A program made the translations under genes and the position numbers. The notes under the pieces are model-generated. The model had not been told where the DNA came from, searched no databases, and was given only the letters and a program-made list of their open reading frames with translations. Positions 19,538-28,855 of a DNA stretch of 64,000 nt are shown one piece after another. Each line of letters starts with the position of its first letter. Position 1 is the first letter of the stretch. Source of the stretch: CAVVYV01 sp963818205 (GTDB lineage: Bacteria > Actinomycetota > Thermoleophilia > Solirubrobacterales > 70-9); NCBI GenBank assembly GCA_963818205.1, contig CAWFRG010000016.1, forward strand, positions 150,285-214,284. Reading direction: 5' to 3'.

Positions 19538-19552
19538 CTATCGACGCGATAG
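19538..19552. promoter_or_regulatory. HxlR-type operator, copy 2
   Basis: CTATCG-ACG-CGATAG lies between the HxlR gene and the divergent exporter. It is identical to copy 1 in both arms, and the following TATCGC is also shared. It probably binds the HxlR dimer to control both genes. Confidence 0.65.
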
Positions 19553-19621
19553 TATCGCGGCGGTAGCGACTGTCTCGTAAGGGAGCCATTATCGGCGACA
19601 CAGCGGCGCACAGCCCCACTG

Positions 19622-21242
19622 ATGACGGACGAGCCGTCCCCGGGCAGCGGCCCCGCAAGGGGCTGATTCTCGGCGCCCTCCTGCTGGCGTCCTTCGTGAT
19701 CAACCTCGACACGACGATCATCAACGTCGCCCTCCCGACGCTGGTGCGCGAGCTCGATGCCTCCACGATCCAGCTCGAATGGATCGTCGATGCCTACAAC
19801 CTGATGTTCGCCGCCCTCGTCCTGGCGGCCGGCAATCTCGGCGACCGGGTCGGGCGAAAGGGCGTCCTCCTCGCCGGACTGGCCGTCTTCGGCGCCGCCA
19901 CCCTCGCCGGCGGCTTTGGGGAGAACCCGGGCCCGCTGATCGCCGCCCGCGCCGCGATGGGCATCGGCGCGGCCCTGATCTTCCCGGCGACCCTCTCGCT
20001 CCTCACCAACGTCTTCACCGAGCGCCGCGAGCGGGCCCGGGCGATCGGCCTCTGGGGTGCGACGACCGGGGTCGGGATCGCCTTGGGGCCGATCGTCGGC
20101 GGCTGGCTCCTCGAACGCTTCGACTGGTCGAGCGTCTTCTTCGCCCTCGCCCCCGTCGCCGCGCTGGCGGTCCTCCTGGTCGCCGTCGGCGCCCGACCTC
20201 CCGCGATCCCGACGCCCCTCCGGCCGACCGCGTCGGCCTCGTCCCTCCACCGCGGCGATTGCGATCTTGGTCTACACGATCATCGAGGCACCGAGGGAGG
20301 GCTGGGATGCGGCCCGCAGCATCGCGGGCTTCGCCTTGGCCGCCGCGCTCCTTGTCGCCTTCATCGGCTGGGAGCGCGGGGATCGGGACCGATGCTCGAC
20401 GTCGGGCTCTTTCGCAACCTCCGCTTCAGCGCCGCCAGCGGGGCGGTGACGATCACCTTCTTCTCGCTGTTGGGCTTCATCTTCCTCGTCACCCTCTACT
20501 TTCAGTTCCTCAAGGGATATTCACCGCTCAGCACCGGGGTGCGGCTGCTGCCGGTGGCGACATTGACCGCGATCACCTCGGTCCTCGGCACCAGCATGGC
20601 CGTGCGTACCGGTACCAAGCAGGTCGTCGCCGGCGGCCTGGTGTCGCTCGCCGCCGGCCTCGCCTGGACCTCGACGGCATCCGAGAGCACGTCTTACCTG
20701 ACGATCGCCGGCCAGATGGTGTTGATCGGCTCCGGGATCGGCCTGACGAGCGCCCCCGCGACCGAGTCGATCATGGGCGCGGTCCCCGGGCCAAGGCGGG
20801 TGTCGGCTCGGCGGTCAACGACGCCACCCGGATCCTCGGCGGCACCCTCGGGGTCGCCGTGATCGGCAGCGTCTATGCCTCCCTCTACAGCAGCCGGCTC
20901 ACGGCCGCGCTCCCGGCCCAACTCCCGGAGGGGGTGCGCCCGATAGCGCCGAGCGCTCGGTGGGTACCGCCTTCGGCGTCGCGGCGCCAACTGCAGGCGG
21001 GCGGTCAGACCGGCCTCTCCCAGGCCCTGCACGACGCAGCCTCGTCGGCCTTCTTTGACGGCTTCGCCGTGGCGTGCCTGGTCGCGGCCGGGGTCGCCGT
21101 TCTCGGGGCGGTCTTCGCAGCCGCTCTGCTTCCGGCGCAACCGCCACAGGCGGCCACGGAGGGTGCCGAGGGTGAGCCATTAGCGGCGACGGCGGGGGCT
21201 TCTGCCGGCGACATGGCTCCGGAAGGGGACCCCGCCATCTGA
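19622..21242 (+). CDS. DHA2-family MFS drug exporter, first (several frameshifts)
   Basis: An EmrB/QacA-type transporter, about 14 membrane helices. Motifs include NLDTTIINVALPTLVREL, EWIVDAYNLMFAALVLAAG, motif A GDRVGRKG and GIALGPIVGGWLLERFDWSS. The frame shifts near 20215, 20395, 20795 and possibly in the C run near 19652; the text resumes after each (AILVYTIIEAPREGW; MLDVGLFRNLRF; KAGVGSAVNDATRILGG). The start is uncertain: ATG 19622 reads MTDEPSPG and needs one extra C at 19652 to join, while no in-frame ATG exists. It exports hydrophobic drugs by proton antiport and is probably controlled by the divergent HxlR. Confidence 0.85.
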
Positions 21243-21345
21243 GTCAACACCCAAGCGACAGGAGGATCAATGTGAGAAAGCGATGTAATTCGGCGAGGAC
21301 CGCGGGTCTCTTTCGAAAGACCTCAGCCGAGACGAAGGGAGACCG

Positions 21346-22783
21346 ATGACCGCGCAAGCCAGAACCAGCCGATCGACAGCATGGGTGGTCGCCCTGACCG
21401 CGATCGGCTCGCTGATGGCCGCCCTCGACACCCTGGTGGTGTCGACCTCGCTGAGCACGATCCGGCTCGATCTCGGGTGCCTCGATCGAGGATCTGGAGT
21501 GGACGGTGAACGCCTACAACCTGAGCTTCGCAGTGCTCCTGATCCCGGCCGCGGCGCTCGGCGATCGCTACGGGCGCCGGCAGGCTCTATGCCGGCGGAC
21601 TCGGCCTGTTCGCGGCGGCGTCCGCGGCCTGCGCGCTGGCGCCGGAGGTCGGCTGGCTGATCGCGGCGCGGGCGGTCCAGGGCGCCGGCGCGGCGCTCGT
21701 GCTGACCCTCGGCCTGGCCCTCCTCAGCGCCGCCTTCCCGCCCGAGAAGCGGGGGGCGGCGATCGGCCTGTTCAGCGCGGTCACCGGGATCTCGGTCGCC
21801 CTCGGCCCGCTCGTCGGCGGCGCGATCGTCGAGGGGATCGCCTGGGAGTGGATCTTCTGGATCAACGTCCCGATCGGCCTCGTCGCGATCCCGCTCGTCC
21901 TCAGCCGGATCGAGGAGAGCTTCGGCGGCGACACCGGCCTCGACCTCCCCGGCCTCGGGCTGATCAGCGCCGCCGCCTTCGGGATCGTCTGGGGGCTGGT
22001 CCGCGGCAACTCCGCCGGCTGGGGGAGCCTCGAGGTCGTCGGCTCGCTCGCCGCCGGGGTGCTCCTGGTGGGGGCGTTCATCGCCCGGGAGCTGCGGGCG
22101 CCGGAGCCGATGCTGCCGATCCGCTTCTTTCGCTCCCGCGCCTTCTCGGCCGGGAACGCGGCGATCTTCTTCACCTTCGCCTCGCTCTTCGGCGCCGTCT
22201 TCTTCTTCGCCCAGATGCTGCAGACGGCGCTCGGCTACGGGCCCCTCGACGCCGGCCTCCGGCTGATCCCCTGGACGATCACCTTCATCACCATCGCCCC
22301 GGTGGTCGGCGCGCTGGCGGACCGCTTCGGCGAGCGCCCCTTCATGGTCGGGGGGCTCACCCTGCAGGCACTCGGGATGGGCTGGGTCGCGCTGATCGCC
22401 GACCCGGGACTGACCTACTCCGAGTTCGTGCTTCCGTCGGTCATCGCCGGCATCGGGGTCTCGATGGCGATCCCCGCGGCGCAGAACTCCGTCGTCGGCT
22501 CCTTCGCCCTCGAGGATCTCGGCAAGGCCGCCGGCGCGAACAGCATGATGCGCGAGCTCGGCGGGGTCTTCGGGATCGCGGTCGCGGTCGCGGTCTTCGC
22601 CGGCGCCGGCAGTTACGCCTCGGCCGACGCGTTCCTCGACGGGTTCGCGCCCGCGATCGCCGTCGTCGCGGCGCTCTCCCTGGCCGGCGCGGTCGTCGCG
22701 CTTGCCCTGCCGGTCGCCGCTCGGCGCCCGAGGTCGCTCCCGCGCAGGCGGTCCCGGCACTCGAGGCCGAGGGCCGCAGGTGA
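21346..22783 (+). CDS. DHA2-family MFS drug exporter, second (frameshifted)
   Basis: A second EmrB/QacA-like exporter beginning at ATG 21346 behind GAAGGGAG. MAALDTLVVSTSLSTIRLDL, EWTVNAYNLSFAVLLIPAAA, GDRYGRR, GPLVGGAIVEGIAWEWIFWI, and the later helices are typical. Single-base shifts lie near 21480 and 21585, and another near 22725 decides the C terminus: one frame stops at 22783 (PAQAVPALEAEGRR), the other at 22832. It follows the first exporter by about 100 bases on the same strand, perhaps as one transcript. It is closely similar in layout but not a recent duplicate. Confidence 0.85.
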
Positions 22784-22837
22784 TCAGACAACCGTCACGA
22801 GCGCCAGGAGGTCGTTGAAACGACAGAGGTAAGTCCC

Positions 22838-22926
22838 GAAGTGGTGTTCTCGAAGACGCTATCGGCGCCGCTGGAGTGGGAGGCCGCGAAGCTTGCCGAG
22901 GGTGATCTGGCCGAGGAGGTGGCGGC
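22838..22926 (+). pseudogene. DHFR/RibD-C family fragment
   Basis: About 30 codons read EVVFSKTL, APLEWEAAKLAEGDLAEEVA, which matches the central segment of bacterial dihydrofolate-reductase-like (RibD C-terminal) proteins. The same region of the intact homologue at 31839-32394 reads IVVSRTLDKAEWANTRL. Nothing of the N- or C-terminal parts is found here, so it is a stub of a deleted gene. Confidence 0.5.
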
Positions 22927-22938
22927 GCCGAGCGGCAA

Positions 22939-23274
22939 ATGCTTGTCCTCGTTATCTAGCCAACCGAATTCGCGGGCTGATCGCTAGCCAGCCCGATGTC
23001 ACGCGAGCAGAGGATGTTCGGAGGCCTCGCCTTCCTCGTCGGCGGCAACATGTCGGTCGCAGCCAGCGGTCAGGGCGGCCTGATGGTCCGGGTCGATCCC
23101 GGGGAGACCGATGTGCTTCTCGCGAAGCCGCACGCGCAACCATTCGAGATGCGTGGGCGTGCAATACAGGGCTGGCTTCGCATCGACGCCGCGGGCGTGC
23201 GAACCAACCGGCAGCTCGAACCCTGGGTGTGGCGCGGCGTCGCGTACGCACGCACGCTTCCGGCAAAGCGGTAG
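22939..23274 (+). CDS. TfoX N-terminal domain protein (frameshifted)
   Basis: A TfoX-N family protein of about 110 residues. The helix YLANRIRGLIASQPDVT is read in one frame and, after a one-base shift near 22998, MFGGLAFLVGGNMSVAASG, LMVRVDPGE and WLRIDAAGVRTN follow to a stop at 23272. RMFGG(L)AF...GNM is the family hallmark. The start is unclear; ATG 22939 would need another shift. TfoX is a competence regulator in Haemophilus, but single-domain actinobacterial members are uncharacterised. Confidence 0.7.
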
Positions 23275-23399
23275 GACAGCTTGCCGACGGATCAGGTGCG
23301 GGACCATCTGCGCCCCGGGCGCAATGAGCGTCCGTTGGCGTTGCCTGTCACGCATTGCGACCCACGGCCAGGCGAGCTGCAGTGGGCCACCAGGCGGCG

Positions 23400-23789
23400 C
23401 TAGGCGAACCGCGCCTCGATGTTGGCGAACTCGCGCTTCAGCGACTCGTACTGACTCTCGAACAGCTCGTCGGGCATTCCCGGACCCTGGAACATCGTGA
23501 ACGAGTACGCAGTGCGCCCGTCGGGGAGTTCCACCGCGCGGGTGGGGAAGACCGCCATCTCCTCAGCTGTTGGACCGGCGAGCATGTCGATCACCCCGGT
23601 TTGCTCGTCGGCTTCGATCTTGAATCGGAACTCGCCGAGGTTGTTGATCACCTTGTAGCCGTTCTCGTCGCGACGAAGCTCGCGGGCGAATTCGGTCGCC
23701 CACTCGGGCAGGTTTTCGATCGAGGACATGTAGTCGAAGACCTCCTCCTTGGGCGCCGGCAGGACCGTCGTTACCGTGCGGCTTCTCAT
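23400..23789 (-). CDS. SRPBCC-family ligand-binding protein
   Basis: A 129-residue START/Bet v1-like protein. The opening SRTVTTVLPAPKEEVFDYMS, with IENLPEWATEF and the later strand RTAYSFTMFQGPGMPDE, is the standard polyketide-cyclase/AHSA1 SRPBCC form. ATG 23789 overlaps the stop of the upstream MarR gene as ATGA, so the two are translationally coupled. A MarR-SRPBCC pair suggests response to a small hydrophobic or aromatic compound. Confidence 0.85.
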   Translation of the reverse strand: MRSRTVTTVLPAPKEEVFDYMSSIENLPEWATEFARELRRDENGYKVINNLGEFRFKIEADEQTGVIDMLAGPTAEEMAVFPTRAVELPDGRTAYSFTMFQGPGMPDELFESQYESLKREFANIEARFA

Positions 23790-24258
23790 AGTTCGCCTAC
23801 CTCCTTGAGGTCGATTGCAAGCAGCCGGGCGCGCCGGGCGCCCAGCGATCTCATCACCAGCTGGTCCAGTTCCCGTAGCGCGGACTCGGCGACCGGACGA
23901 AAGCTCGTGAGCGCGCTCAGTCAGAACGATCCGAGTCGCCCGGCCGTCCACGGGGTCGGTCTTACGCCTGACGAGCCCGTCGCGCTCGAGCAACCTGACC
24001 ATCGTCGTCATCGTCTGCTTCGCGAGCCGGGCGCGACGAGCGAGCTCTCCCATCCGCAGTCCGTCCTCCTCGAACAGGGGGAGTAGCAGCGAGCCGTACG
24101 CCGGCCGGACCTCGCCGTAGCCACGCTCGCTGAAGTGGGCGTAGAGCAGCTCGTTCCACGCTGGACGCCTTTGCCAGCAGAAAGCCGAGGTTCCCCGCGC
24201 GTCGCCAGCCTGGGCGAGGCCGAACGATCCGTGGTCGAGCTTGCGACCATAGTCCCAT
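23786..24258 (-). CDS. MarR-family regulator (frameshifted)
   Basis: A MarR repressor of about 157 residues after bridging shifts. The core is continuous: WNELLYAHFSERGYGEVRPA, MGELARRARLAKQTMTTMVR (recognition helix) and the wing RKTDPVDGRATRIVLTERA. The N terminus (AGNLGFLLAKASS) and the C-terminal helix (VAESALRELDQLVMRSLGAR, LLAIDLKEVGEL) are in neighbouring frames; the breaks are near 24150-24220 and 23890. It stops within the ATGA shared with the SRPBCC gene. An inverted repeat overlaps its start, consistent with autorepression. Confidence 0.8.
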
Positions 24259-24268
24259 ATCGGACTAT
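24249..24268. promoter_or_regulatory. MarR operator at the marR-SRPBCC operon start
   Basis: ATAGTCC and GGACTAT form a perfect 7-bp inverted repeat with a 6-base spacer (CATATC), just at the start of the MarR gene. The AT-rich palindrome in a GC-rich background and its position suggest an autoregulatory site. Confidence 0.6.
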
Positions 24269-24444
24269 ATCACCATAGGCTCCTCGTCTGCGCTGCTCCC
24301 TTCGCGTGAATGCGGCAACGCCAAGCCGGGTTCTCTCGCCTTCGTGACCGGCAGCTCCTCCAAAGCGCTCGAGGCGACCAGAATATCTGCGGCCGCGTAT
24401 ACGACTGGTCGGTCCTTTACCTAAGTAGCCACGCTCGAGATGGA

Positions 24445-24503
24445 CCGGGACCGTGCGGATGCGGCCTCATAACCCGACGGTCGGGGTTCGAATCCCGCCG
24501 GCG
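24445..24503 (+). pseudogene. tRNA-Met remnant (CAT anticodon)
   Basis: The stretch CTCATAACCCGACGGTCGGG followed by GTTCGAATCCCGCC matches the anticodon loop, variable loop and T-arm of the initiator tRNA at 52939-53012, with several changes. The anticodon stem has a mismatch, the T-stem is out of register, and no D-arm or 5' acceptor strand is found. It is a decayed 3' half, 50 bases from the truncated sigma factor gene. About 290 bases (24259-24549) around it hold nothing else recognisable. Confidence 0.5.
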
Positions 24504-24549
24504 ATCGATCTCGCGAAGCTCTGCTCCTGGCGACTCAGGAACGGTCTGT

Positions 24550-25055
24550 TCATGCGGCTCGTTCGTGGGCGCGCTCCTCCAGCGTGGCGCGGGCGCGCTG
24601 CAGGGCGCTGTTCACCGCCGCGACGCTGATGTCGAGCCGTGTCCCAGTCTCCTCGGCCGAGAAGCCCAGCGCCTCGCGCAGGATCAGGACCGCCCTCTGC
24701 CTTCCCGTGAGCACCTGATCCGCCCGCACAAGCGCGCGCTCGAGGGCCTCGCGGCGCTTCGTAGCGACCCTCTGGATCGGTCTCGACTTCTGTCGCTCGG
24801 CGGCTCCTCCTCGATCGGGACGACCTTGCGCGGCCTGCGGCGCAGGGTGTCGAGCGCCGCGTTGGTCGCGATCCGGTAGAGCCACCAGCGCACCGAGCTC
24901 CGGCCCTCGAACTGGTCCCGCGATCTCCAGGCTCGGAGGAGCGCCTCTTGGAGCGCATCCTCGGCGTCATGCGCCGAGCCGAGCAGCCGGCGGCAGTGCG
25001 CCTGGAGCTCGGCCCGGTGGCGCTCGACGAGCTCGGCGTAGGCCGTCTCGTCCAC
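24550..25055 (-). CDS. ECF sigma factor lacking the usual C-terminal extension
   Basis: An extracytoplasmic-function sigma factor, about 165 residues. Region 2 is AYAELVERHRAELQAHCRRL, LGSAHDAEDALQEALLRAWR, FEGRSSVRWWLYRIATNAAL; region 4 is VLTGRQRAVLILREALGFSA and DISVAAVNSALQRARATLEE. This is the SigG/SigJ (ECF41-like) type. These normally carry a SnoaL-like domain of about 120 residues after region 4; here a stop comes right after ATLEERAHERAA. A compensated pair of shifts occurs near 24780 between regions 2 and 4. GTG 25055 is the proposed start, but the upstream exporter frame runs into it without a stop. Confidence 0.75.
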
Positions 25056-26526
25056 CCCCGTCGCGGAGCCACGGTCGCTCAGCAGCTCGGTCACCTCCTC
25101 CTCGGTGACCGCCGTGCGTGGCAGCGCCAGCGAGAGCAGGGCGGCGGCCAGGAAGAGCCCGATCACGACGGGGGCGCTGTGCTTGAAGGCCTGCGTGAAC
25201 GAGTGGCTCTCGAGCTCGGAGAAGAACACCGTCCCGGCCAGCGCGACGCCCAGCGCGCCGCCCAGCTGCTGGGCGGTGCTGAGGATCCCGCCCGCGCCGC
25301 CGGCGGCCTCGCGCGGGACCGCCGCCAGGACGACGTTCACCAGCGGGATGATCAGCAGCGAGAGGCCGACCCCGGCAACCACGCATCCCGGGGACCACGG
25401 GCCAGGGATCGGAGCCGTGGCCGACGCCGCCTGCGCCGAGCAGGACGCCGAGGGTCCCGAGCGCCATCAGCACGGCACCACCGCTGAGGACGAGCCGCCC
25501 GTAGCGCTGCGCCAGAGGTACTGATGCGCCCGCCAGCAGGAAGCTGCCGACGCTGAAGGCGAGCGCCGTCAGGCCCGCGCCGAGCGGTGAGAACCCCATC
25601 CCGGTCTGGATCCAGATGGCGAAGATCAGGAAGAAGCCCTGCAAACCGGCGGAAAAGGCCAGCTGCACGCCGAGCCCCGCTGAGAAGGCGGGGATCCGCA
25701 GCAGCCGGGTGCGAAGCAGCGGCGCGACCCGCGTCCGGCGGCGGCGCTCCTCGACGACGCCGAGCGCCACCAGCCCGGCGACGCCGGCGCCGACCATCGG
25801 CCACGTCCAGGCGGGCCAGCCGAGGCTCTGACCCTCGAGGAGCGGATAGGCGATCGCGACGATCGACGTGGCGAGCAGGCCGGCGCCGACCAGGTCCGGG
25901 CGGCGCGCCACGGGGTCGTAGGTCTCGGGGACGGCCAAGGCCGCCGCAACCAGGGAGACGAGCGCGATCGGGACGTTGATCAAGAACACGGCCCGCCAGG
26001 ACCAGCCGAAGATGTCCGCGTCCGTGAGGACGCCGCCGAGCACCAGCCCGAGGGCGGAGGCAAAGCCCAGGATCGCGCCGTACAGGCCGAAGGCCTTGCC
26101 GCGCTCCTCACCGGAGAAGATCACGCGGAAGGTCCCGAGCAGCTGCGGGATCATCGCCGCCGCTGCGACCCCCTGGACGACGCGCGCCGCGATCAGCTCG
26201 CCGGGCGACGGCGCGAGGCCGGCGCCGAGGCTGGCGAGCCCGAACACGGCGATGCCGCCGAGGAAGATCCGCTTGCGACCCAGCAGGTCGCCGAAGCTGC
26301 CGGCGACGATCAGCCCGGCCGCGAAGGCGAGCATGTAGGCCGAGACGACCCACTCGAGCTCGGTGCCGCTCGCCCCCAGGTCAGCCTGGATCGTCGGCAG
26401 GGCGACGTTGACAATCGTGAGGTCGATCAGGTCCATCATCGCCGCGCCGATCATCACCACCGCCGCGAACCACCTTCGGGGATAGGTGGGCGCTCCGCTC
26501 CGTATCGCTGTCGCTGCCGCTTCCAT
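25056..26526 (-). CDS. DHA2-family MFS drug exporter, third (frameshifted, open into sigma factor)
   Basis: An EmrB/QacA-type exporter starting at ATG 26526 behind AAGGAG. MMDLIDLTIVNVALPTIQAD, ELEWVVSAYMLAFAAGLIVA, GDLLGRKR and GIQTG-type later helices (FAIWIQTGMGFSPLGAGLTA) identify it. One shift near 25390 is bridged by GVGLSLLIIPLVNVVLAAVP. After the last helix (LLSLALPRTAVTEEEVTELL) no stop is met before the sigma factor. It is divergent from a TetR gene with operator-like repeats between, so TetR control is very likely. Confidence 0.85.
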
Positions 26527-26566
26527 CCTTCCGCTCCTTGCTCGAACACCTATCGGTAGACGAATA

Positions 26567-26589
26567 CTGTTTGAACTCGAACAGTGTTC
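26567..26589. promoter_or_regulatory. TetR operator region between exporter and tetR
   Basis: The divergent spacer holds overlapping palindromes: CTGTT...AACAG at 26567-26584 (14 of 18 positions symmetric) and GAACAGTGTTC at 26579-26589 (perfect arms). An 11-base inverted pair, GCTCGAACACC at 26540 and GGTGTTCGAGC at 26634, flanks both starts. The shared half-site is TCGAACA. This is typical of a TetR repressor that controls itself and the divergent exporter. Confidence 0.55.
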
Positions 26590-26613
26590 TAGCAGATCTC
26601 GAAGGATTATGCA

Positions 26614-27390
26614 ATGTCGTTCGGTAGTAGTACGGTGTTCGAGCATGCTGACGAGAAGCCGACACTCCCCCCGCCCCCGTGGCAGCGGGTCCCGGAACGC
26701 GCGAGAGGCAGGCGCCGCGACCCACTGACCCGCGAGGCGATCGTGGCGGCGGCGATCAAGGTGCTCGACGCCGGGGGGCTCGACGGATTCAGCATGCGCC
26801 GCGTCGCGGAGGTGCTCGACACGGGTGCCGCCTCGCTCTACTGGCACGTGGGCTCGAAGGACGGTCTCCTCGACCTGGTCATGGACGAGGTGATCGGGGA
26901 GCAGGTCGGGGAGATTCCCGACCCGGAGCCGGAGCGCTGGCAGGAGCAGCTCCGGGAGGTCGCCCGCAAGATGCGCGAGACGATCCTCCGCCACCCCGAC
27001 ATCGTCCGGATCTCGATCGGCCGGATCCCAATGGGGCCGAACGCCCTGCGCTTCAACGAACGGGTGCTGGCGATCCTTCGCGCCGGCGGCGTCCCCGACG
27101 AGCTCGCCGTACAGAGCTTCCTGCTGATGCTCTCGGTGGTCAACGGGTTCACGATGGATGAGACGGGTTACGTCGAGGAGCCCGCGGAGACCGCCCCGCC
27201 GATGGACCAGGCGGCCGAGATGGTCCGGGGCTATCTCGGCTCCCTCCCGCCGGAGCAGTTTCCGAACGTGATCGAGGTCGCCGACCACTTCGCGATCACC
27301 GATCAGGACGCTCGCTTCGAGCTGCTGCTCGACCTGTTCGTCGACGGGCTCGCGGCGCGAGCGGAGGCCGAGTCGAGCCAGGCCTCGTAG
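26614..27390 (+). CDS. TetR/AcrR-family regulator
   Basis: An intact 258-residue regulator. A proline-rich N-terminal arm is followed by the HTH: LTREAIVAAAIKVLDAGGLD, GFSMRRVAEVLDTGAASLYW and HVGSKDGLLDLVMDEV. The ligand domain is of the TetR_C tetracycline-repressor type (HPDIVRISIGRIPMGPNALR; MLSVVNGFTMDETGYVEEPA; FELLLDLFVDGLAARAEAE). ATG 26614 has GAAGGA upstream; GTG 26635 in the same frame is a possible later start. It is divergent from the third exporter, which it probably represses. The next 200 bases (27391-27590) hold nothing recognisable. Confidence 0.9.
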   Translation: MSFGSSTVFEHADEKPTLPPPPWQRVPERARGRRRDPLTREAIVAAAIKVLDAGGLDGFSMRRVAEVLDTGAASLYWHVGSKDGLLDLVMDEVIGEQVGEIPDPEPERWQEQLREVARKMRETILRHPDIVRISIGRIPMGPNALRFNERVLAILRAGGVPDELAVQSFLLMLSVVNGFTMDETGYVEEPAETAPPMDQAAEMVRGYLGSLPPEQFPNVIEVADHFAITDQDARFELLLDLFVDGLAARAEAESSQAS

Positions 27391-27590
27391 ATCGGGCCTG
27401 CGAGCACCGCGTCGGGTCCTGGCACGGGCGAAATGGACAGCTCACCCAGGTTGCTGGAGCGGGCCGTGACCATCGAGAGGGCAGTTACTGGCGCACGGTC
27501 AGCGCGCTCGCGCTAGGGGTCTCGAACTTATCGATGAGCTTTGGGCGCATCGAACGTCTGTAGATCCAACATCAACCGAAAGGAAGACCA

Positions 27591-28443
27591 ATGACACCCG
27601 ACACCAAGACAAAGCCCACACTGGTCCTGGGAGGCACCGGCAAGACCGGCCGCCGAGTGGCGGAGCGGCTCATGGCGCGCGACATCCCGGTGCGGCTCGG
27701 CTCGCGCTCTGGCGAGCCGCCGTTCGACTGGGAGGTCCGCTCGACCTGGGCGCCCGCGCTCGAGGGCGTCGGCGCCGTGTACATCTCCTACTACCCGGAC
27801 ATCGCGATCCCGGGCGCGGGGGAGAAAAGCGCGCGCCTTCGCGGAGCTCGCCCTGGAGAGGGGGGTCCGCAGGATGGCGCTGCTTTCCGGCCGCGGCGAG
27901 CCGATCGCCGAGCAGGCCGAGGAGGCGGTGCGCGACACCGGCGCCGACCTGACCATCCTGCGCTCGACGTGGTTCATGCAGAACTTCTCGGAGGACTACA
28001 TGCTCGACCACGTGCTGAGCGGAGACATCCGGCTCCCGGCGGGCGAGGTGCCGACGCCGTTCCTCGACATCGACGACGTCGCCGACATCGCCGTCGAGGC
28101 GCTGACGGACGACCGCCATATCGGCGAGCTTTACGAGTTGACCGGCCCACGATCGCTGACCTTCGCGGAGGCTGCTGCGGAGATCGGCGAGGCCGCGGGT
28201 CGCGAGATCCACTACACGCCGGTCACTCTCGAGCAGCACGAGGCCGAGCTTGCCGAGCACGGCGTCGCGCCCGACGTGATCGAGCTGCTGACCTACCTGT
28301 TCAAGGAGGTCGTCGACGGCCGCAACGCCGACACGACGGACGGCGTCCAGCGCGCCCTGGGTCGGGAGCCGCGGGACTTCCGTGACTACGCCCGCGATGC
28401 CGCCGCCACGGGTGTCTGGAACACGTCGGCGGTGAGCGCCTGA
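27591..28443 (+). CDS. NmrA-like NAD(P)-binding protein (frameshifted)
   Basis: A Rossmann-fold atypical SDR of about 283 residues. KPTLVLGGTGKTGRRVAERL has the GGxGxTGR nucleotide loop, followed by VRLGSRSGEPPFDW and GVGAVYISYYPDIAIPGAGE. An extra A in the AAAA run near 27828 breaks the frame; the continuing frame reads AFAELALERGVRRMALLSGR, LRSTWFMQNFSEDYMLD, LDIDDVADIAVEAL and YELTGPRSLTFAEAA. It resembles quinone-reductase-like (QorB/NmrA) proteins. ATG 27591 follows GAAAGGAAG. Confidence 0.85.
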
Positions 28444-28615
28444 GGCGCGGGACTGTGACCCACCGGGATCGCTACGCACCGGGGTGGACGGCGACGAACC
28501 ATCTGGACGTCGCCGAGCCACTTGGCGCCCCTGCGACATTTCCAATTGCCCTCAATGTTGACTGAACGTCAAGCGGCAGCCCCGCGCCCCCGCCCGAGAC
28601 GAGTCGAGGAACGGT

Positions 28616-28747
28616 GACGCGGTCTTCAGGGATGCGCTCCGCAAGTTGGAGCACGCGGCCTCGTTCAGGCCGATTGACCCCGAGGCGCTCGAGCGTCTGA
28701 AACACCCGAAGGCGATCCTTCAGGTCTCGGTACCCGCGAGACTGGTG
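28616..28747 (+). pseudogene. Glu/Leu dehydrogenase N-terminal fragment
   Basis: About 44 codons read VFRDALRKLEHAASF and PEALERLKHPKAILQVSVPA, the N-terminal segment of amino-acid (glutamate) dehydrogenases, where L..PK..L.V.(F/I)P(V/A) precedes MDDG. After VPARL the text is lost, and no dehydrogenase core follows. A remnant of a deleted gdh-like gene. Confidence 0.45.
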
Positions 28748-28855
28748 GAAACGCGACCCCTCAGCTCCGGCGTCGTCATCCTCAGCTACGAGCCGGCCAG
28801 GTACAGTCGCCAGCCTGGTCGCGCGGATGAGGGTCGTAGAGTCCGGGCAAGACCC

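Noticed and set aside
26530..27288. Upstream extension of the third exporter frame on the lower strand across the TetR gene.
   Set aside because: It is the antisense of an intact TetR protein; the exporter's helix 1 and RBS place its start at 26526.
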